Counted from the stretch's first letter, positions 15,285-23,879 are shown. The stretch is 64,000 nucleotides of DNA from Streptomyces sp. AC512_CC834 (GCF_019049325.1 NZ_JAGMUO010000097.1:765882-829881); one strand, 5' to 3'. Translations and numbers: made by a program. The notes: generated by a model not told the origin, from the letters alone.

Positions 15285-16922
15285 GTGCTCACCACCACGG
15301 ACAGCGTCTCACTCACCGTCCCTCTGGACTCCGCCGCCCTGCTCCGCGCGGCGGCACCGCTCACCGTCAGCGTGGACGAGGCCGCCCGCTCGCGCCTGGA
15401 CCGCGGCCGCCGCCACTTCCACGACCTGCGGCACGGCGACGGCGGCGAGGCCCCCGCGATCTACGGCGCCACCACCGGATTCGGCGCGCTCGTGGGATAC
15501 GCGGGCCGCCCCGACGAGGCCGACCAGTGCGACAACACCCTGGCACACCTCGGCGCGGGCCAGGGGCCGGACCTGCCCCAGGAGATCTGCCGCGCCGCTC
15601 TCCTGCTGCGCACCTGGTCCCTCGCCCAGGGTTTCTCCGGGGTGTCCGCCGAGGTGGTCGACCGGCTCGCCGCGATGTTCGCCACGACCTTCGTGCCCGC
15701 CGTCCCCCGCTACGGCTCCGTCGGGGCGAGCGGAGACCTGATTCCGCTCGCCTACGCCACCCAGGCACTGCGCGGCCGGGGACACGCCTATGTGGACGGC
15801 CGCCGCATGCCGGCCGACGCGGCGCTGACCGCCGCCGGGCTGCGCCCGCTCGCCCTGGACGGCCGGGATGCCCTCGCCCTCGTCAACGGCACCTCCGTCA
15901 CCACCGCGGCCACGGCGCTGGCCCACGACGCCGTCCGCGCGGCGCACCGCTCACTCATGGCCCTCACCTGTCTGCTGGCCGACCTCCTCGGCTGCGACCC
16001 CGGCTTCCTCGACGAGGACCTGCTGCGCGCCTACGGCCACACCGGCGCGATCGACGTCGGCGCGCACATGCGGCGGACCCTCACCGGAACCACTCCTTCC
16101 GGCACCCGGCCGCTGCAGGAGCCGTACAGCATTCGCTGCTCGCCGCAACTGCTCGGCGCGGCCGAGGACGCGCTGCGCTACGTCGAGGGCGTGGTCGCCG
16201 CGGATCTCACCGGCGTCAGCGACAACCCGCTGTTCTTTTACGACGACGCGGAGAACGGGACGGCGGAGAGCGGGACGGCGGAGAAGGGGATGTCGGGGAA
16301 AGGGACGGCAGGGAAAGGGACGTCGGGGAAGGGCAAGGTGGTGCACGGCGGGAACTTCTTCGGCCAGCCCGCCGCGTTCGCGGCCGACCTGCTCGCCTCC
16401 GTGACCGCCCAGTTGGGCAACCTCGCCGAACGCCAGCTCGACCTGCTGATGGACCCCGCACGCAACGGTGGCCTGCCGCCGATGCTCGCGACCGTGCCGG
16501 GCGCCCAGCACGGCCTGCAGGGTGTGCAGTTGGCCACCACCGCGTTCGTGGCGGAGATCCGCCGGGCCGCGACACCGGCCGGTATGCAGAGCCTGCCGAC
16601 GAACCTGCACAACCAGGACGTCGTACCGTTCGGGACCCAGGCGGCCCTGCGCTCCTACGACATGGCGGAACTGCTCGGTCTGCTGTGCGGCTCGCTCGCA
16701 CTCGGTCTGCGCCAGACCGTCCATGTCGGCGCCCGGCGTCCCACCGCTCCCGAGTGCGCCGAACTCCTCGACGCCCTCATCGACCTGATTCCGCCCGTTG
16801 ATCCGGACCGTCCGCTGGACGCGGATGTACGCGCTGCGGCACGCCTGCTCGCCACCCGCGAGCTGCCCCGACAGGACCCGCCGGGCCAGGGCCGGGCCTC
16901 GGGCCGCACTCCGGAAAGGTGA
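15285..16922 (+). CDS. MIO-dependent aromatic amino-acid lyase, probable tyrosine ammonia-lyase
   Basis: HAL/PAL/TAL-family enzyme of 545 residues. The MIO cofactor would form from Ala148-Ser149-Gly150 (SVGASGDLIPLA); catalytic Tyr60 sits in IYGATTGFG; other marks are NGTSV, YSIRCSPQ, SDNP and LHNQDVVPFGTQ. The selectivity pair in NTLAHLGAGQG is His88-Leu89, which aligns with His-Leu of bacterial tyrosine lyases rather than Phe-Leu (PAL) or Ser-His (HAL). It therefore most likely turns tyrosine into p-coumarate, though MIO aminomutases remain possible. A low-complexity insert (about residues 323-352) breaks the loop before HGGNFFGQ. GTG 15285 lacks a ribosome site. Its last 146 bp are antisense to the convergent kinase gene. 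Confidence 0.9.
   Translation: MLTTTDSVSLTVPLDSAALLRAAAPLTVSVDEAARSRLDRGRRHFHDLRHGDGGEAPAIYGATTGFGALVGYAGRPDEADQCDNTLAHLGAGQGPDLPQEICRAALLLRTWSLAQGFSGVSAEVVDRLAAMFATTFVPAVPRYGSVGASGDLIPLAYATQALRGRGHAYVDGRRMPADAALTAAGLRPLALDGRDALALVNGTSVTTAATALAHDAVRAAHRSLMALTCLLADLLGCDPGFLDEDLLRAYGHTGAIDVGAHMRRTLTGTTPSGTRPLQEPYSIRCSPQLLGAAEDALRYVEGVVAADLTGVSDNPLFFYDDAENGTAESGTAEKGMSGKGTAGKGTSGKGKVVHGGNFFGQPAAFAADLLASVTAQLGNLAERQLDLLMDPARNGGLPPMLATVPGAQHGLQGVQLATTAFVAEIRRAATPAGMQSLPTNLHNQDVVPFGTQAALRSYDMAELLGLLCGSLALGLRQTVHVGARRPTAPECAELLDALIDLIPPVDPDRPLDADVRAAARLLATRELPRQDPPGQGRASGRTPER
16251..16340 (+). repeat. Six in-frame 15-bp tandem repeats inside the lyase gene
   Basis: Six units of 15 bp encode ENGTA, ESGTA, EKGMS, GKGTA, GKGTS and GKGKV. 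They sit between SDNPLFFYDDA and VHGGNFFGQ, where lyases of this family normally have only a short hairpin. The unit keeps the frame, so the enzyme stays intact with an added flexible, charged loop. Confidence 0.85.
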
Positions 16923-18108
16923 TGGTGAAGCGGGCGCCGCTCCCCGGTCGGCCCTCTGCGGCGACCGTGCCGCCGTGGTGCGTGACGACCTCCCTCAGCA
17001 GCGCGAGCCCCAGCCCGTACCGACCGCCGTCCCCGGCCCGGTGGAAGCGTTGGAACAGCCGTTCCGCCCCGGCGAGATCGAAGCCGGGCCCGGTGTCCGA
17101 GACGGACAGCCCGACCGAGCCGCCGGAGCGGGTCACGCTCACCTCGATCCGCCCGCCCGCGGGGGTGTGGGTGATCGCGTTGGACAGCAGTTCACCGACG
17201 GCGCGGCGCAGCGCGGACTCGACACCGTCGACGGACAGCGGAGGCGGCGGGCTCTCCACGACGACGGTGAGGCGTCCCTCCCGCGCCCGGTCGGACTCCT
17301 CGGCGACCACCGACCGGGCCAACTCCACGAGATCGACCGGCCGGTGCTCCGACCGCCGGGCCGGGCCCGTCGCGAGACTGGCCGACAGCAGCAGGTCGTC
17401 CAGCACGTCGCCGAGCCGCCCGACCGAACCGACCAGCCGGACCAGCCCTTCACGATGCGGGCCGGGCAGCTCTTCGGCGTCCGCCTGCCGCACCAACACC
17501 TGTGCCCGCGTGTACACCAGGGTGAGCGGGGTGCGCAGCTCGTGGCTGGCGTCGGTGACGAACCGCCGCTGCCGGGCGAGCGCCTCGGCCAGCGGCGCCA
17601 CGGCCCGGCGCCCGAGGACCGCCCCGGTGACGGCCGCGGCGAGCAGCCCCACCAACTCGGCGACGCCCAGCGCGGTCCACAGGTGGTCCCGGTCGGCCAG
17701 TTGGAAGCGCATGTCGAACACCGCCTGCACAGGCTTCCCGCCCGCCCGGAGCTGCGTACGCACCAGATACTGCGTGTGGTTGCGCCGTACGGTGCGCTCC
17801 ACGGGCTCGTGGGTCCGCAGCACCCGGTCCACGTCGGCCCGTACCGGGAACCCGGCGGGGGCGTTCGCCAGCGGAGTGGCGCCGGGCGCGTACAGCCAGG
17901 TGCACACGGGCGGGCTCGACAGATCGCCGTATGCCGCGCCGTAGCGCAGCTCCCGCCACACCTGGTCGTTCTGCGCTCCCACCATCACCGTGTGCGAGAC
18001 ACCACCGGCGACCGTGATCAGCAGCGTGATGATCACCCCGGTGATCACGGCGATCCGCAGCCGCGCCCTGCGCACCGCCGCCCACTCCGCGTCCGCCGAC
18101 GACTTCAC
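16777..18108 (-). CDS. Two-component sensor histidine kinase
   Basis: Membrane kinase of 443 residues. Helices lie near residues 18-38 (IAVITGVIITLLITVAGG) and 155-178 (LVGLLAAAVTGAVL), enclosing an outside domain of about 115 residues with no recognised fold. Then come a short HAMP-like linker, the phospho-acceptor FVTDASHELRTPLT, N box LLSNAITHTP, and glycine boxes DTGPGFD and GRYGLGLALL. The GTG start overlaps the response regulator stop (GTGA), giving the order regulator then kinase. The C-terminal tail after the ATPase domain lies antisense to the end of the lyase gene. Signal unknown. Confidence 0.92.
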   Translation of the reverse strand: MKSSADAEWAAVRRARLRIAVITGVIITLLITVAGGVSHTVMVGAQNDQVWRELRYGAAYGDLSSPPVCTWLYAPGATPLANAPAGFPVRADVDRVLRTHEPVERTVRRNHTQYLVRTQLRAGGKPVQAVFDMRFQLADRDHLWTALGVAELVGLLAAAVTGAVLGRRAVAPLAEALARQRRFVTDASHELRTPLTLVYTRAQVLVRQADAEELPGPHREGLVRLVGSVGRLGDVLDDLLLSASLATGPARRSEHRPVDLVELARSVVAEESDRAREGRLTVVVESPPPPLSVDGVESALRRAVGELLSNAITHTPAGGRIEVSVTRSGGSVGLSVSDTGPGFDLAGAERLFQRFHRAGDGGRYGLGLALLREVVTHHGGTVAAEGRPGSGARFTITFPECGPRPGPGPAGPVGAARGWRAGVPQRVHPRPADGPDQRAESGR

Positions 18109-18785
18109 AACGCCCCCAGGCGGTAACCGACTCCGCGGACCGTGCGGACGATCTGCCGGCCCAGCTTGCGGCGCAGGTAGTAGACGTAGGTGTCGACGAG
18201 GGACGAGGCGGACGCCTCCTCGAACACCGTCCGGCGCAGTTGCTCTCGCGAGTGCACGGTCTCCGGGTGCGAGGCGAGCACCCACAGCAGCTCGAACTCG
18301 CGGGCCGCGAGGGTGATCCGCTCACCGTCTGCCAGCCCGACCTCCCGGTGACCGACGTACAGATGTCCCGAGCCGATCCTCAGCACGTCGGTGCCGTCGA
18401 GCGCCCGGCGGCACAACGCCCTTAATCGAGCGCTGAGTTCGTCCAGGGAGAACGGCTTCGCCAGGTAGTCGTCGGCGCCGGCGTCCAGCCCGTCGACCCG
18501 GTCGTGCACGGTGCCCATCGCGGTGAGCAGCAGCACAGGTGTGCGGACCGCGCCGGCCCGCAGCCGGCCCAGCAGGTCGATGCCGTCCAGCGCCGGCAGA
18601 CGCCGGTCGAGGACGAGCACGTCGTACCGCCGGGTGAGGCCGAAATGCAGGCCCCGGTGACCGTCGGCCGCCACGTCGACCGCGTACCCCTCTTCCCGCA
18701 GCACTTCGGAGAGCATGCCGGCCAGTTCCCGGTCGTCCTCGACGAGCAACAGCCGCCACGGATCCCGCGTACGCCTCTGGTTCAC
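18105..18785 (-). CDS. OmpR-family response regulator
   Basis: Response regulator of 226 residues. The receiver domain has the acidic pair in LLLVEDDREL, phospho-acceptor Asp in VLVLDRRLPALDG, and Lys in YLAKPFSLDEL. The C-terminal winged helix (REFELLWVLASHPETVHSREQL ... VDTYVYYLRRKLG in part) ends with the family signature VRTVRGVGYRLGAL. GTG 18785 has GGAG eight bases upstream; the upstream frame has no better start. It is cotranscribed with the kinase. Being next to the lyase cluster, it could regulate it, but the palindromic operator there is not a typical direct-repeat OmpR site. Confidence 0.93.
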   Translation of the reverse strand: MNQRRTRDPWRLLLVEDDRELAGMLSEVLREEGYAVDVAADGHRGLHFGLTRRYDVLVLDRRLPALDGIDLLGRLRAGAVRTPVLLLTAMGTVHDRVDGLDAGADDYLAKPFSLDELSARLRALCRRALDGTDVLRIGSGHLYVGHREVGLADGERITLAAREFELLWVLASHPETVHSREQLRRTVFEEASASSLVDTYVYYLRRKLGRQIVRTVRGVGYRLGAL

Positions 18786-18876
18786 CGTCTCAGTCTCCTC
18801 ACCCCTCCCCGCAACACCAGTCAACGCCGTTGTACGCTACGGGGTTCCCGGTCGGGAGGGGCGCGTGAACTCTCGG

Positions 18877-19299
18877 CTACCCGAGGAACGACAACCGCAC
18901 CTGGCGGTCGGGGTTGGAGATGTTCGTGTCCACCAGGCACACCGACTGCCAGGTTCCGAGTTCCAGCCGGCCGTCGATCACCGGCAGCGTCGCGTGCGGC
19001 GGTACGAACGCGGGCAGGACGTGGTCGCGGCCGTGCCCGGGGCTGCCGTGGCGGTGCTGCCAGCGGTCGTCGGACGGAAGCAGGGTGTGCAGGGCGGACA
19101 GCAGGTCGTCGTCGCTGCCGGCGCCGGTCTCGATGATCGCGATCCCGGCGGTGGCGTGCGGGACGAAGACGTTGAGGAGGCCGTCGCGGCCGGCCGCCGC
19201 CTCGCGCAGGAAGGCCTCGCAGTCGCCGGTGATGTCGGCGACCCGCTCCGCCGAGCCGGTGGCGAGGTCGAGGACTCGGGTGGTGAAGGCATCTGGCAT
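18877..19299 (-). CDS. YjbQ/UPF0047 family protein
   Basis: Small beta-sandwich protein of 140 residues. Conserved blocks are NVFVPHATAGIAIIE, DDRWQHRHGSPGHGRDHV and GTWQSVCLVD, with the His residues that line the presumed metal/phosphate site. Family members are annotated as secondary thiamine-phosphate synthases because E. coli YjbQ has weak activity of that kind; the true role is unknown. ATG 19299 fits the family start; a second in-frame ATG lies at 19308. It is divergent from the flavoprotein gene at 19356. Confidence 0.9.
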   Translation of the reverse strand: MPDAFTTRVLDLATGSAERVADITGDCEAFLREAAAGRDGLLNVFVPHATAGIAIIETGAGSDDDLLSALHTLLPSDDRWQHRHGSPGHGRDHVLPAFVPPHATLPVIDGRLELGTWQSVCLVDTNISNPDRQVRLSFLG

Positions 19300-19355
19300 G
19301 CCCCCCATCCTGGCACCGGGGGAAGATCGGGGCCTCCCGCGCCGTTGGTAGAAGC

Positions 19356-20459
19356 GTGAACAACACACGCGAGGTCGAGCACGAGGTCGAGCGCGAGGTC
19401 GAGGTCGTCGTCATCGGGGCCGGTCAGGCCGGGCTCGCCGCCGCCTACCACCTGCGGCGCACCGGGTTCGAGCCGGAGCGCGACTTCGTGGTGCTCGACC
19501 ACTCCCCCGGGCCCGGCGGCGCCTGGCAGTTCCGCTGGCCGTCGCTGACGTACGGCAAGGTGCACGGGATGCACGCACTGCCGGGCATGGAGCTGACCGG
19601 CGCGGATCCGGCGCGGCCGTCCGCCGAGGTCGTGGGTGAGTACTTCGCGGCCTACGAGCGGACCTTCGACCTGCGGGTACGCCGGCCGGTCGACGTCCGC
19701 GCCGTACGGGAGGGGGCGGACGGGCGGCTGCTCGTCGAGACGTCGGCCGGGGCGTGGTCGACGCGTGCGCTGATCAACGCGACCGGCACCTGGGACCGGC
19801 CCTTCTGGCCGCGCTACGCGGGGCAGGAGACCTTCCGGGGGCGGCAGTTGCACACCGCGGGGTACGCGGGTCCCGAGGAGTTCGCCGGGCAGCGCGTGAT
19901 CGTGGTGGGCGCAGGCGCCTCGGGGACGCAGCACCTGCTGGAGATCGCCCCGTACGCCGCGGCCACCACGTGGGTGACCAGGAGGCCTCCCGTCTTCCGC
20001 GAGGGTCCCTTCGACGAGGACGCGGGCCGGGCGGCGGTGGCGCTGGTGGAGGAACGGGTGCGGCAGGGGCTGCCGCCGAGGAGCGTCGTGTCGGTGACCG
20101 GGCTGCCGCTGAACGACGCGATCCGGGCCGGTCTGGATTCGGGTGTCCTGGACCGGCAGCCCATGTTCGACCGGATCACCCCCGAAGGGGTGGAGTGGAG
20201 CGACGGGCGGCGGGTGGCCGCCGACGTCATCCTGTGGGCGACCGGTTTCCGGGCGGCCATCGACCACCTGAGGCCGCTGCGGCTGCGGGAGGCGGGTGGC
20301 GGTATCCGCGTGGAGGGGACACGCGCGGTCGCCGACCCGCGGATCCACCTCGTCGGCTACGGGCCCTCGGCCAGCACCATCGGCGCCAACCGGGCGGGCC
20401 GCGCGGCCGTGCGGGACATCAGGCGGCTGCTGGCCGACGTGGAGCCGGTCGCCGCGTGA
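19356..20459 (+). CDS. FAD/NAD(P)-dependent oxidoreductase, CzcO/flavin-monooxygenase-like
   Basis: Flavoprotein of 367 residues. The FAD motif is VVVIGAGQAGLAAAYHLR, followed by GPGGAWQFRW; the NAD(P) motif is VVVGAGASGTQHLLE; near the end ILWATGFRA and GYGPSASTIGANRAGR match single-domain flavin monooxygenase-like proteins. The N-terminus holds a short charged repeat (EVEHEVEREVEV) before the Rossmann fold. The GTG start lacks a clear ribosome site. It converges with the mltG-like gene, leaving a 12-bp gap. It is only distantly similar to the two cluster flavoproteins. Substrate unknown. Confidence 0.87.
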   Translation: MNNTREVEHEVEREVEVVVIGAGQAGLAAAYHLRRTGFEPERDFVVLDHSPGPGGAWQFRWPSLTYGKVHGMHALPGMELTGADPARPSAEVVGEYFAAYERTFDLRVRRPVDVRAVREGADGRLLVETSAGAWSTRALINATGTWDRPFWPRYAGQETFRGRQLHTAGYAGPEEFAGQRVIVVGAGASGTQHLLEIAPYAAATTWVTRRPPVFREGPFDEDAGRAAVALVEERVRQGLPPRSVVSVTGLPLNDAIRAGLDSGVLDRQPMFDRITPEGVEWSDGRRVAADVILWATGFRAAIDHLRPLRLREAGGGIRVEGTRAVADPRIHLVGYGPSASTIGANRAGRAAVRDIRRLLADVEPVAA

Positions 20460-20471
20460 CGCCCCGGCCGG

Positions 20472-21407
20472 TCACTTGGCGGCCTTCGCGTCGGCCTCCG
20501 GTTCCGCCTCCGACTCGGCCTTCTTCGAGGCGCTCTGCTGGAGGCGGTTGAACTCGGCCACGTTGCGCTGGTGTTCGGCGTAGTCGGCGGTGAAGCGGGT
20601 GTCGCCCGGCTTGACCGTGACGAAGTACAGCCAGTCACCCGGGGTCGGGTCGATCGCGGCGCCCATCGCCTCGTCGCCCGGGTTGGCGATGGGGGTGGGC
20701 GGCAGTCCCATGCGCTGGTACGAGTTGTACGGGCTGTCGATCTTCGTGTCCTTGGTGGTGGTCTTCAGGGTGGAACGGCCCAGGGCGTAGTTGATGGTGG
20801 AGTCCATCTGCAGCGGCATGCCGCGCTCCAGCCGGTTGAAGATCACCCGGGCCACCTTGCCCATGTCCTCCTTGGTGGCGGCCTCCGCCTGCACGATGCT
20901 GGCGATGGTGACCGCCTGGTAGACGTTCAGGGCGTTGCGCTGGGCGCCCGCGGCGACCGGCGCGCCGGTGAACTCCTTGTTCGCCTTGTCGACCATGGCG
21001 TTCAGCAGCTTCTCCGGGGTCGGGTGCTCACCGAGCGGATAGGTCGCCGGGTAGAGATAGCCCTCGGGGTTGCCCTCGGCGTCGTTGGGCAGTTTGAGGT
21101 TGGCCTTGGCCAGGGACTTCTTGGTGGTGCCCGCGGGCAGGGCGAGGACCTTGTCGACCGCCCCGTAGACCTGGGTCGCGCGCCAGCCCTCCGGGACGAC
21201 CAGGGACGTGGGGCGGGACTCGCCCTCGTCGTCCGGCATCAGCAGCGGCACCGCCACGGCGGTACCGGCCACGACGGCGCCGGTCGCGATCAGGGCGATA
21301 CGGCCCCGGCGCGTCAGTCGGATCGTTCTCCTGGGGCTCCTGGGGCCTCTGGCGCCCTTCGCGCTCCTGGCGCTCCTCGCGCTCCGTGGCGGAGTGTTCG
21401 TCTGCAT
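20472..21407 (-). CDS. MltG/YceG-like endolytic transglycosylase domain protein
   Basis: Membrane-anchored protein of 311 residues. A basic Ser/Arg-rich cytoplasmic start is followed by one helix (IALIATGAVVAGTAVAVPLL) and the YceG domain. The catalytic Glu lies in IASIVQAEAATKED, and the domain shows VIFNRLERGMPLQMDSTINY and YNSYQRMGLPPTPIANPG, all typical. MltG cleaves nascent glycan strands and sets their length. At 311 residues it is shorter than the main actinobacterial MltG, so it may be a second, accessory copy. ATG 21407 was chosen at the start of the basic tail; the open frame extends upstream into the ABC gene. The tail after the domain is Glu/Ala-rich. Confidence 0.88.
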   Translation of the reverse strand: MQTNTPPRSARSARSAKGARGPRSPRRTIRLTRRGRIALIATGAVVAGTAVAVPLLMPDDEGESRPTSLVVPEGWRATQVYGAVDKVLALPAGTTKKSLAKANLKLPNDAEGNPEGYLYPATYPLGEHPTPEKLLNAMVDKANKEFTGAPVAAGAQRNALNVYQAVTIASIVQAEAATKEDMGKVARVIFNRLERGMPLQMDSTINYALGRSTLKTTTKDTKIDSPYNSYQRMGLPPTPIANPGDEAMGAAIDPTPGDWLYFVTVKPGDTRFTADYAEHQRNVAEFNRLQQSASKKAESEAEPEADAKAAK

Positions 21408-21450
21408 GCGGGCACGGTAACCCCCATTTGCCGACAAACCCGGCATATCG

Positions 21451-23349
21451 TCATCTTGTCGGCTCCAGTCGGGCGTTCCGGCGGACCAGCGCGGCATACC
21501 TCCCGTCCTGCGCCAGCAGTGCCTCGTGCGTGCCCTGTTCGGCCAGGCGTCCGGAGTCGAGCACCACGATCCGGTCGGCGTCCTGGACGGTGGACAGGCG
21601 GTGGGCGATGGTGATCGTGGTGCGGTTGGCCGACAGGGCGTCGATGGCGTCCTGCACGGCGGCCTCGGTACGGGTGTCCAGGGCGCTGGTCGCCTCGTCG
21701 AGGACGAGGACGGGCGGGTCGCGCAGGATGGTGCGGGCGATGGCCAGGCGCTGCTTCTCGCCACCGGAGAAGCGGTGGCCGCGCTCGCCGACCACCGTGT
21801 CGTAGCCGTCGGGCAGGGCGGCGATGTGGTCGTGGATCTGGGCCGCTCCCGCCGCCGCCGCCAGTTCCGCGTCGGTGGCGTCCGGCTTGGCGAAGCGCAG
21901 GTTCTCGGCGACCGAGGCGTGGAAGAGGTACGTCTCCTGCGAGACGACGCCGACGGCGCGGGCGAGGGTGTCGAAGTCGAGGTCGCGCACGTCGACCCCG
22001 TCGAGGGTGACCCGGCCGCCCGTCACGTCGTACAGCCGCGGCACCAGGTGACCGAGGGTGGACTTGCCGGCGCCGGTGGGACCGACGACGGCGAGGCTGC
22101 TGCCGGCCGGGACGGTGATGTCGATGCCGTCGAGCACCAGGCCGCCCTTGCCGTCGTAGCCGAAGCCGACGTTCTCGAAGCGGACCTCGCCCTTGATGTG
22201 GTCGAGGTGGACGGGGTCCTCCCGCTCGGTGATGTCGATCGGCAGGTCGAGGTACTCGAAGATGCGCTGGAAGAGCGCGAGCGAGGTCTGGATCTGGACG
22301 CCGGTCGACAGCAGGCTCACGGCCGGGCGGAACAGCCCCTGCTGGAGCGAGACGAAGGCGACGATCGTGCCGAGGGAGACGTCGGGGCCGCCGACCTGCA
22401 GGGCGATGCCCGCGGTCCAGTAGATGACGGCCGGCATGGCGGCCATGACGATCGTGATGACGGCCATCCGCCAGCGGCCCGCCATGTTCGACCTCACTTC
22501 CAGGTCGACCAGGCCTTCGGACTCGTCCGCGAAGGCGCGGGTGAGCGAGTCGGACCGGCCCATGGTGCGGCCGAGCAGGATGCCGCTGACGGAGAGCGAC
22601 TCGGTGACCGTCGCGGCCATCGCGGCCATCTGCTTCTGGCGCCGGGTGGTGATCTTCCTGCGTTCCCGGCCGACGCGCCGGCTGATCCACACGAACACCG
22701 GGAGCAGGAGCAGCGAGACGACGGTGAGCCGCCAGTCGAGGACGACCATGGCGACGATCGTGGCGATCACGCTGGTGAGGTTGGAGACCAGGGAGGTCGC
22801 CGTGGAGGTGACGGTGGCCTGCATGCCGCCGATGTCGTTGGCGATGCGGGACTGGACCTCGCCGGTACGGGTGCGGGTGAAGAAGGCGAGGGACATCTGC
22901 TGCAGCCGGCCGTAGACGGCGGTGCGCAGGTCGTGCATGACGCGCTGGCCGACGGTCGTGGAGATCAGCGTCTGCAGCACGCCGAAGACGCTGGTGAGGA
23001 CCGCGCCGAAGATCATGCCGAGGGCCAGCAGGCTCAGCAGGCCCGTGCGCCCCTCGGGGATCGCGACGTCGAGGACCTCCCGCAGCAGGAAGGGCGTGGC
23101 GACCGACACCAGGGACGCGGCGCCGACCAGCAGGCCGACGACCGCGAGGCGGGCGCGGTAGGGACGGAACAGCTTCAGGATGCGGCGCACCTGCCGGGGC
23201 TGTTCCTTGGCGTCGGCGGGTGCGCTCCAGGCGGATTCGCGATCGGGGTGCATGGGCTCCTTCGGAGGGGGGCGAGGGGAGACCCACGAGAGCTGCGGAG
23301 GGCGGGCCTCGGGGAACCGCCGCAGGTTCTCGCGGACCTTACGGATCAT
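21451..23349 (-). CDS. ABC exporter half-transporter, MarR-controlled
   Basis: Fused membrane and ATPase protein of 632 residues. Six membrane helices (about residues 65-360) are followed by an ATPase domain with Walker A VGPTGAGKSTLG, Q-loop VSQETYLF, signature FSGGEKQRLA, Walker B VLVLDEATSALD and switch His in TIAHRLSTV, all intact. It probably exports drugs or lipids as a homodimer. It is divergent from a MarR gene with an inverted repeat between them, the usual layout of a repressor-controlled pump. The ATG at 23349 is close to the operator; the leader is short. Confidence 0.93.
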   Translation of the reverse strand: MIRKVRENLRRFPEARPPQLSWVSPRPPPKEPMHPDRESAWSAPADAKEQPRQVRRILKLFRPYRARLAVVGLLVGAASLVSVATPFLLREVLDVAIPEGRTGLLSLLALGMIFGAVLTSVFGVLQTLISTTVGQRVMHDLRTAVYGRLQQMSLAFFTRTRTGEVQSRIANDIGGMQATVTSTATSLVSNLTSVIATIVAMVVLDWRLTVVSLLLLPVFVWISRRVGRERRKITTRRQKQMAAMAATVTESLSVSGILLGRTMGRSDSLTRAFADESEGLVDLEVRSNMAGRWRMAVITIVMAAMPAVIYWTAGIALQVGGPDVSLGTIVAFVSLQQGLFRPAVSLLSTGVQIQTSLALFQRIFEYLDLPIDITEREDPVHLDHIKGEVRFENVGFGYDGKGGLVLDGIDITVPAGSSLAVVGPTGAGKSTLGHLVPRLYDVTGGRVTLDGVDVRDLDFDTLARAVGVVSQETYLFHASVAENLRFAKPDATDAELAAAAGAAQIHDHIAALPDGYDTVVGERGHRFSGGEKQRLAIARTILRDPPVLVLDEATSALDTRTEAAVQDAIDALSANRTTITIAHRLSTVQDADRIVVLDSGRLAEQGTHEALLAQDGRYAALVRRNARLEPTR

Positions 23350-23352
23350 AGG

Positions 23353-23377
23353 TCATTGTTACCTATACTCACAATGA
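23353..23377. promoter_or_regulatory. Inverted repeat, probable MarR operator
   Basis: TCATTGT (23353-23359) and ACAATGA (23371-23377) form perfect 7-bp arms around 11 nt. The site lies between the divergent ABC and MarR genes, only a few bases from the ABC start codon. A MarR dimer binding here could block both promoters. Confidence 0.7.
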
Positions 23378-23401
23378 ACGTCATCCTGATATTGTTCCCG
23401 T

Positions 23402-23863
23402 ATGACCGCCCCCGATCCCGACGGCCTGCTCGCCGAGCAGTTGCTGCGGCTCACCCGCCGCGTGCACCGCATCCAGAAGCGTCATCTCGAGCACCGCGAC
23501 CTCGGCATCACACCGGCCCAGTCCCGGCTGCTGCGCACGCTGGCGCACTACGGCTCGCCCCCTCGTATGGCAGATCTGGCCGAGCGCCTGGAGGTCGTGC
23601 CCCGGGCGGTGACGACACTGGTCGACGGTCTTGAGGCGGCCGGGAAGGTGCGTCGCGCCCCGGATCCCGCCAACCGCCGGGTCATCCGGATCGAGCTGAC
23701 CGACGACGGGCGCGCGGCCCTGCGGGAACTGCGCGGCGCGCGCCGGTCCGCCGCGGAGGAGATCCTGGCGCCGCTGACGGACGAGCAGCGCGGGGTGCTC
23801 GGCGGACTGCTGGACACGCTGATCGACGGGCCCGACGCCGGGCCGTGCCGTCGGAAGGCGTGA
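23402..23863 (+). CDS. MarR-family transcriptional regulator
   Basis: Winged-helix regulator of 153 residues. The DNA-binding part is LGITPAQSRLLRTLAHYGSPPRMADLAERL (in part), with recognition helix PRAVTTLVDGLEAAGKV and wing DPANRRVIRIELTDDGR, all standard for MarR. It is divergent from the ABC exporter and probably represses it and itself. No Shine-Dalgarno sequence precedes ATG 23402, so the mRNA may be leaderless. Confidence 0.93.
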   Translation: MTAPDPDGLLAEQLLRLTRRVHRIQKRHLEHRDLGITPAQSRLLRTLAHYGSPPRMADLAERLEVVPRAVTTLVDGLEAAGKVRRAPDPANRRVIRIELTDDGRAALRELRGARRSAAEEILAPLTDEQRGVLGGLLDTLIDGPDAGPCRRKA

Positions 23864-23879
23864 TCCGAAGGGCCCGGGG

